From Tardiphaga sp. (GTDB taxonomy: Bacteria > Pseudomonadota > Alphaproteobacteria > Rhizobiales > Xanthobacteraceae), in contig JACMOT010000548.1 of the NCBI GenBank assembly GCA_014377915.1, positions 1 through 50,258 on the forward strand: 50,258 bases of DNA, read 5' to 3'. Each line of letters begins with the position of its first letter. Within the stretch, counting starts at the first letter, position 1. Shown piece by piece: positions 49,854 through 50,258 of the stretch. The position numbers were made by a program, and so were the translations under genes. Under the pieces are notes generated by a model that worked only from the letters and a program-made list of their open reading frames with translations, had not been told where the DNA came from and made no database searches.

Positions 49854-50258
49854 ATGACCACCTACAAAGACATCGCCGTTGAGACCCGCGGCCATATTGC
49901 GATCATCGAGATCCGCAAGCCGCCATTCAACTTCTTCGACATCCTGCTGATCCAGCAGATAGCCGATGCGCTTGACGGGATCGACGCCAATCCGGAAATC
50001 CGCGCGACGGTGCTGTGCGCCCAGGGCAAGGCATTCTGCGCCGGCGCCGATTTCAGCGATCCGAACCGCAAGGAGACCGAAGCCGCGGCCAAGAGCGGCG
50101 ACCCCGCCGACAATCTCGGCTCGATCGGCCATCTCTATATGGAGGCGGTACGCATCTTTCGCGCTAAAAAGCCGATCGTCGCGGCGGTGCAGGGCGCGGC
50201 GATCGGCGGGGGGGTTGGCCCCCGGGTGGCGGCTGGTTTTCGCCGGGCCTGCCCCGGG
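49854..50258 (+). CDS. Enoyl-CoA hydratase/isomerase, 3' end outside window
   Basis: The ATG at 49854 (GAGGAAC upstream) opens 135 codons to the window edge with no stop. Crotonase features are HIAIIEIRKPPFNFFD, the oxyanion-hole Ala-Gly-Ala in FCAGADFSD (about 62-70), and KPIVAAVQGAAIGGG with the second oxyanion Gly. After GGG the usual LGLALVADFRVA continuation is replaced by VGPRVAAGFRRA, matching an expected sequence only with several base changes, so the last ~55 bases are suspect. Likely hydrates the enoyl-CoA formed by the upstream dehydrogenases. Confidence 0.88.
   Translation, partial: MTTYKDIAVETRGHIAIIEIRKPPFNFFDILLIQQIADALDGIDANPEIRATVLCAQGKAFCAGADFSDPNRKETEAAAKSGDPADNLGSIGHLYMEAVRIFRAKKPIVAAVQGAAIGGGVGPRVAAGFRRACPG

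Noticed and set aside
1..50258. Searched for CRISPR arrays, insertion sequences, prophage or integrase genes and toxin-antitoxin pairs.
   Set aside because: No regularly spaced repeats, transposase or integrase motifs were seen; the ribbon-helix-helix protein at 23479-23853 has no toxin partner.

Overview
The window is about 50 kb of GC-rich alphaproteobacterial chromosome. Gene content and style point to the Nitrobacteraceae/Bradyrhizobiaceae (Bradyrhizobium, Rhodopseudomonas, Tardiphaga and relatives). Supporting signs are an Omp25/OprB-type porin, a FMN-binding glutamate synthase-like protein, a Fpr-type ferredoxin reductase, Liv-type ABC transport, a lysine-rich histone H1-like protein, and the 'cattccgggg' palindromic intergenic repeat typical of these genomes. 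Genus assignment is inference. I see no insertion sequence, prophage or CRISPR array.

Layout. 1-3060: an unusual protease locus: a repeat/glycine-zipper protein (5' end outside the window), a free-standing 80-residue propeptide-like protein, and a subtilase. The subtilase carries its own copy of the propeptide fold, and its tail shares a short motif with the repeat protein. 3121-6589: an atypical LuxR-type response regulator, methionine aminopeptidase, RadC, and a two-domain AprI/Inh-type protease inhibitor. 6592-11180: a translationally coupled NMT1/THI5-type ABC transporter with a 2-hydroxyacid dehydrogenase, divergent from a creatininase-family amidohydrolase. 11345-16457: envelope proteins, a glutamate synthase-like oxidoreductase and ferredoxin-NADP reductase. 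16833-19146: an overlapping ATP-grasp plus FolC/Mur-type ligase pair, resembling a cyanophycin-synthetase-like enzyme split in two. 19308-27018: an enone/quinone reductase-type MDR, a wrecked gluconate-dehydrogenase-type GMC/cytochrome c gene, a PilZ protein, a soluble triple-PAS chemoreceptor, a ribbon-helix-helix regulator, TadG- and TadE-like pilus proteins and a LysR regulator.

27969-40518: the metabolic centrepiece, one long minus-strand gene train divergent from a GntR/FCD regulator (40748-41500). In transcription order it encodes an alpha/beta hydrolase (2,6-dihydroxypseudooxynicotine-hydrolase-like), an isochorismatase-type amidohydrolase, a PuuE-type polysaccharide deacetylase, a fumarylacetoacetate-hydrolase-type enzyme, a second PuuE-type deacetylase, LivH, LivM, LivK, LivG, LivF, a tiny AtzG/GatC-like subunit, an amidase, an ACMSD-type amidohydrolase and a flavin reductase-like protein. 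Most neighbours overlap by 1-8 bases. The set reads as uptake followed by stepwise C-N and C-C hydrolysis of an amide- or imide-containing (probably N-heterocyclic) substrate. I infer an uncharacterised catabolic pathway.

41626-50258: a tRNA-Arg(CCT), a broken small secreted protein, a secreted hypothetical protein, a CAP-domain protein, the H1-like protein, a ketopantoate-reductase-type protein, a YidB/DUF937 protein with a YeaQ/GlsB-type membrane protein, an SDR, and a fatty-acyl/aromatic-acyl-CoA oxidation set (two acyl-CoA dehydrogenases and an enoyl-CoA hydratase cut by the window end). The last ~55 bases look error-prone.
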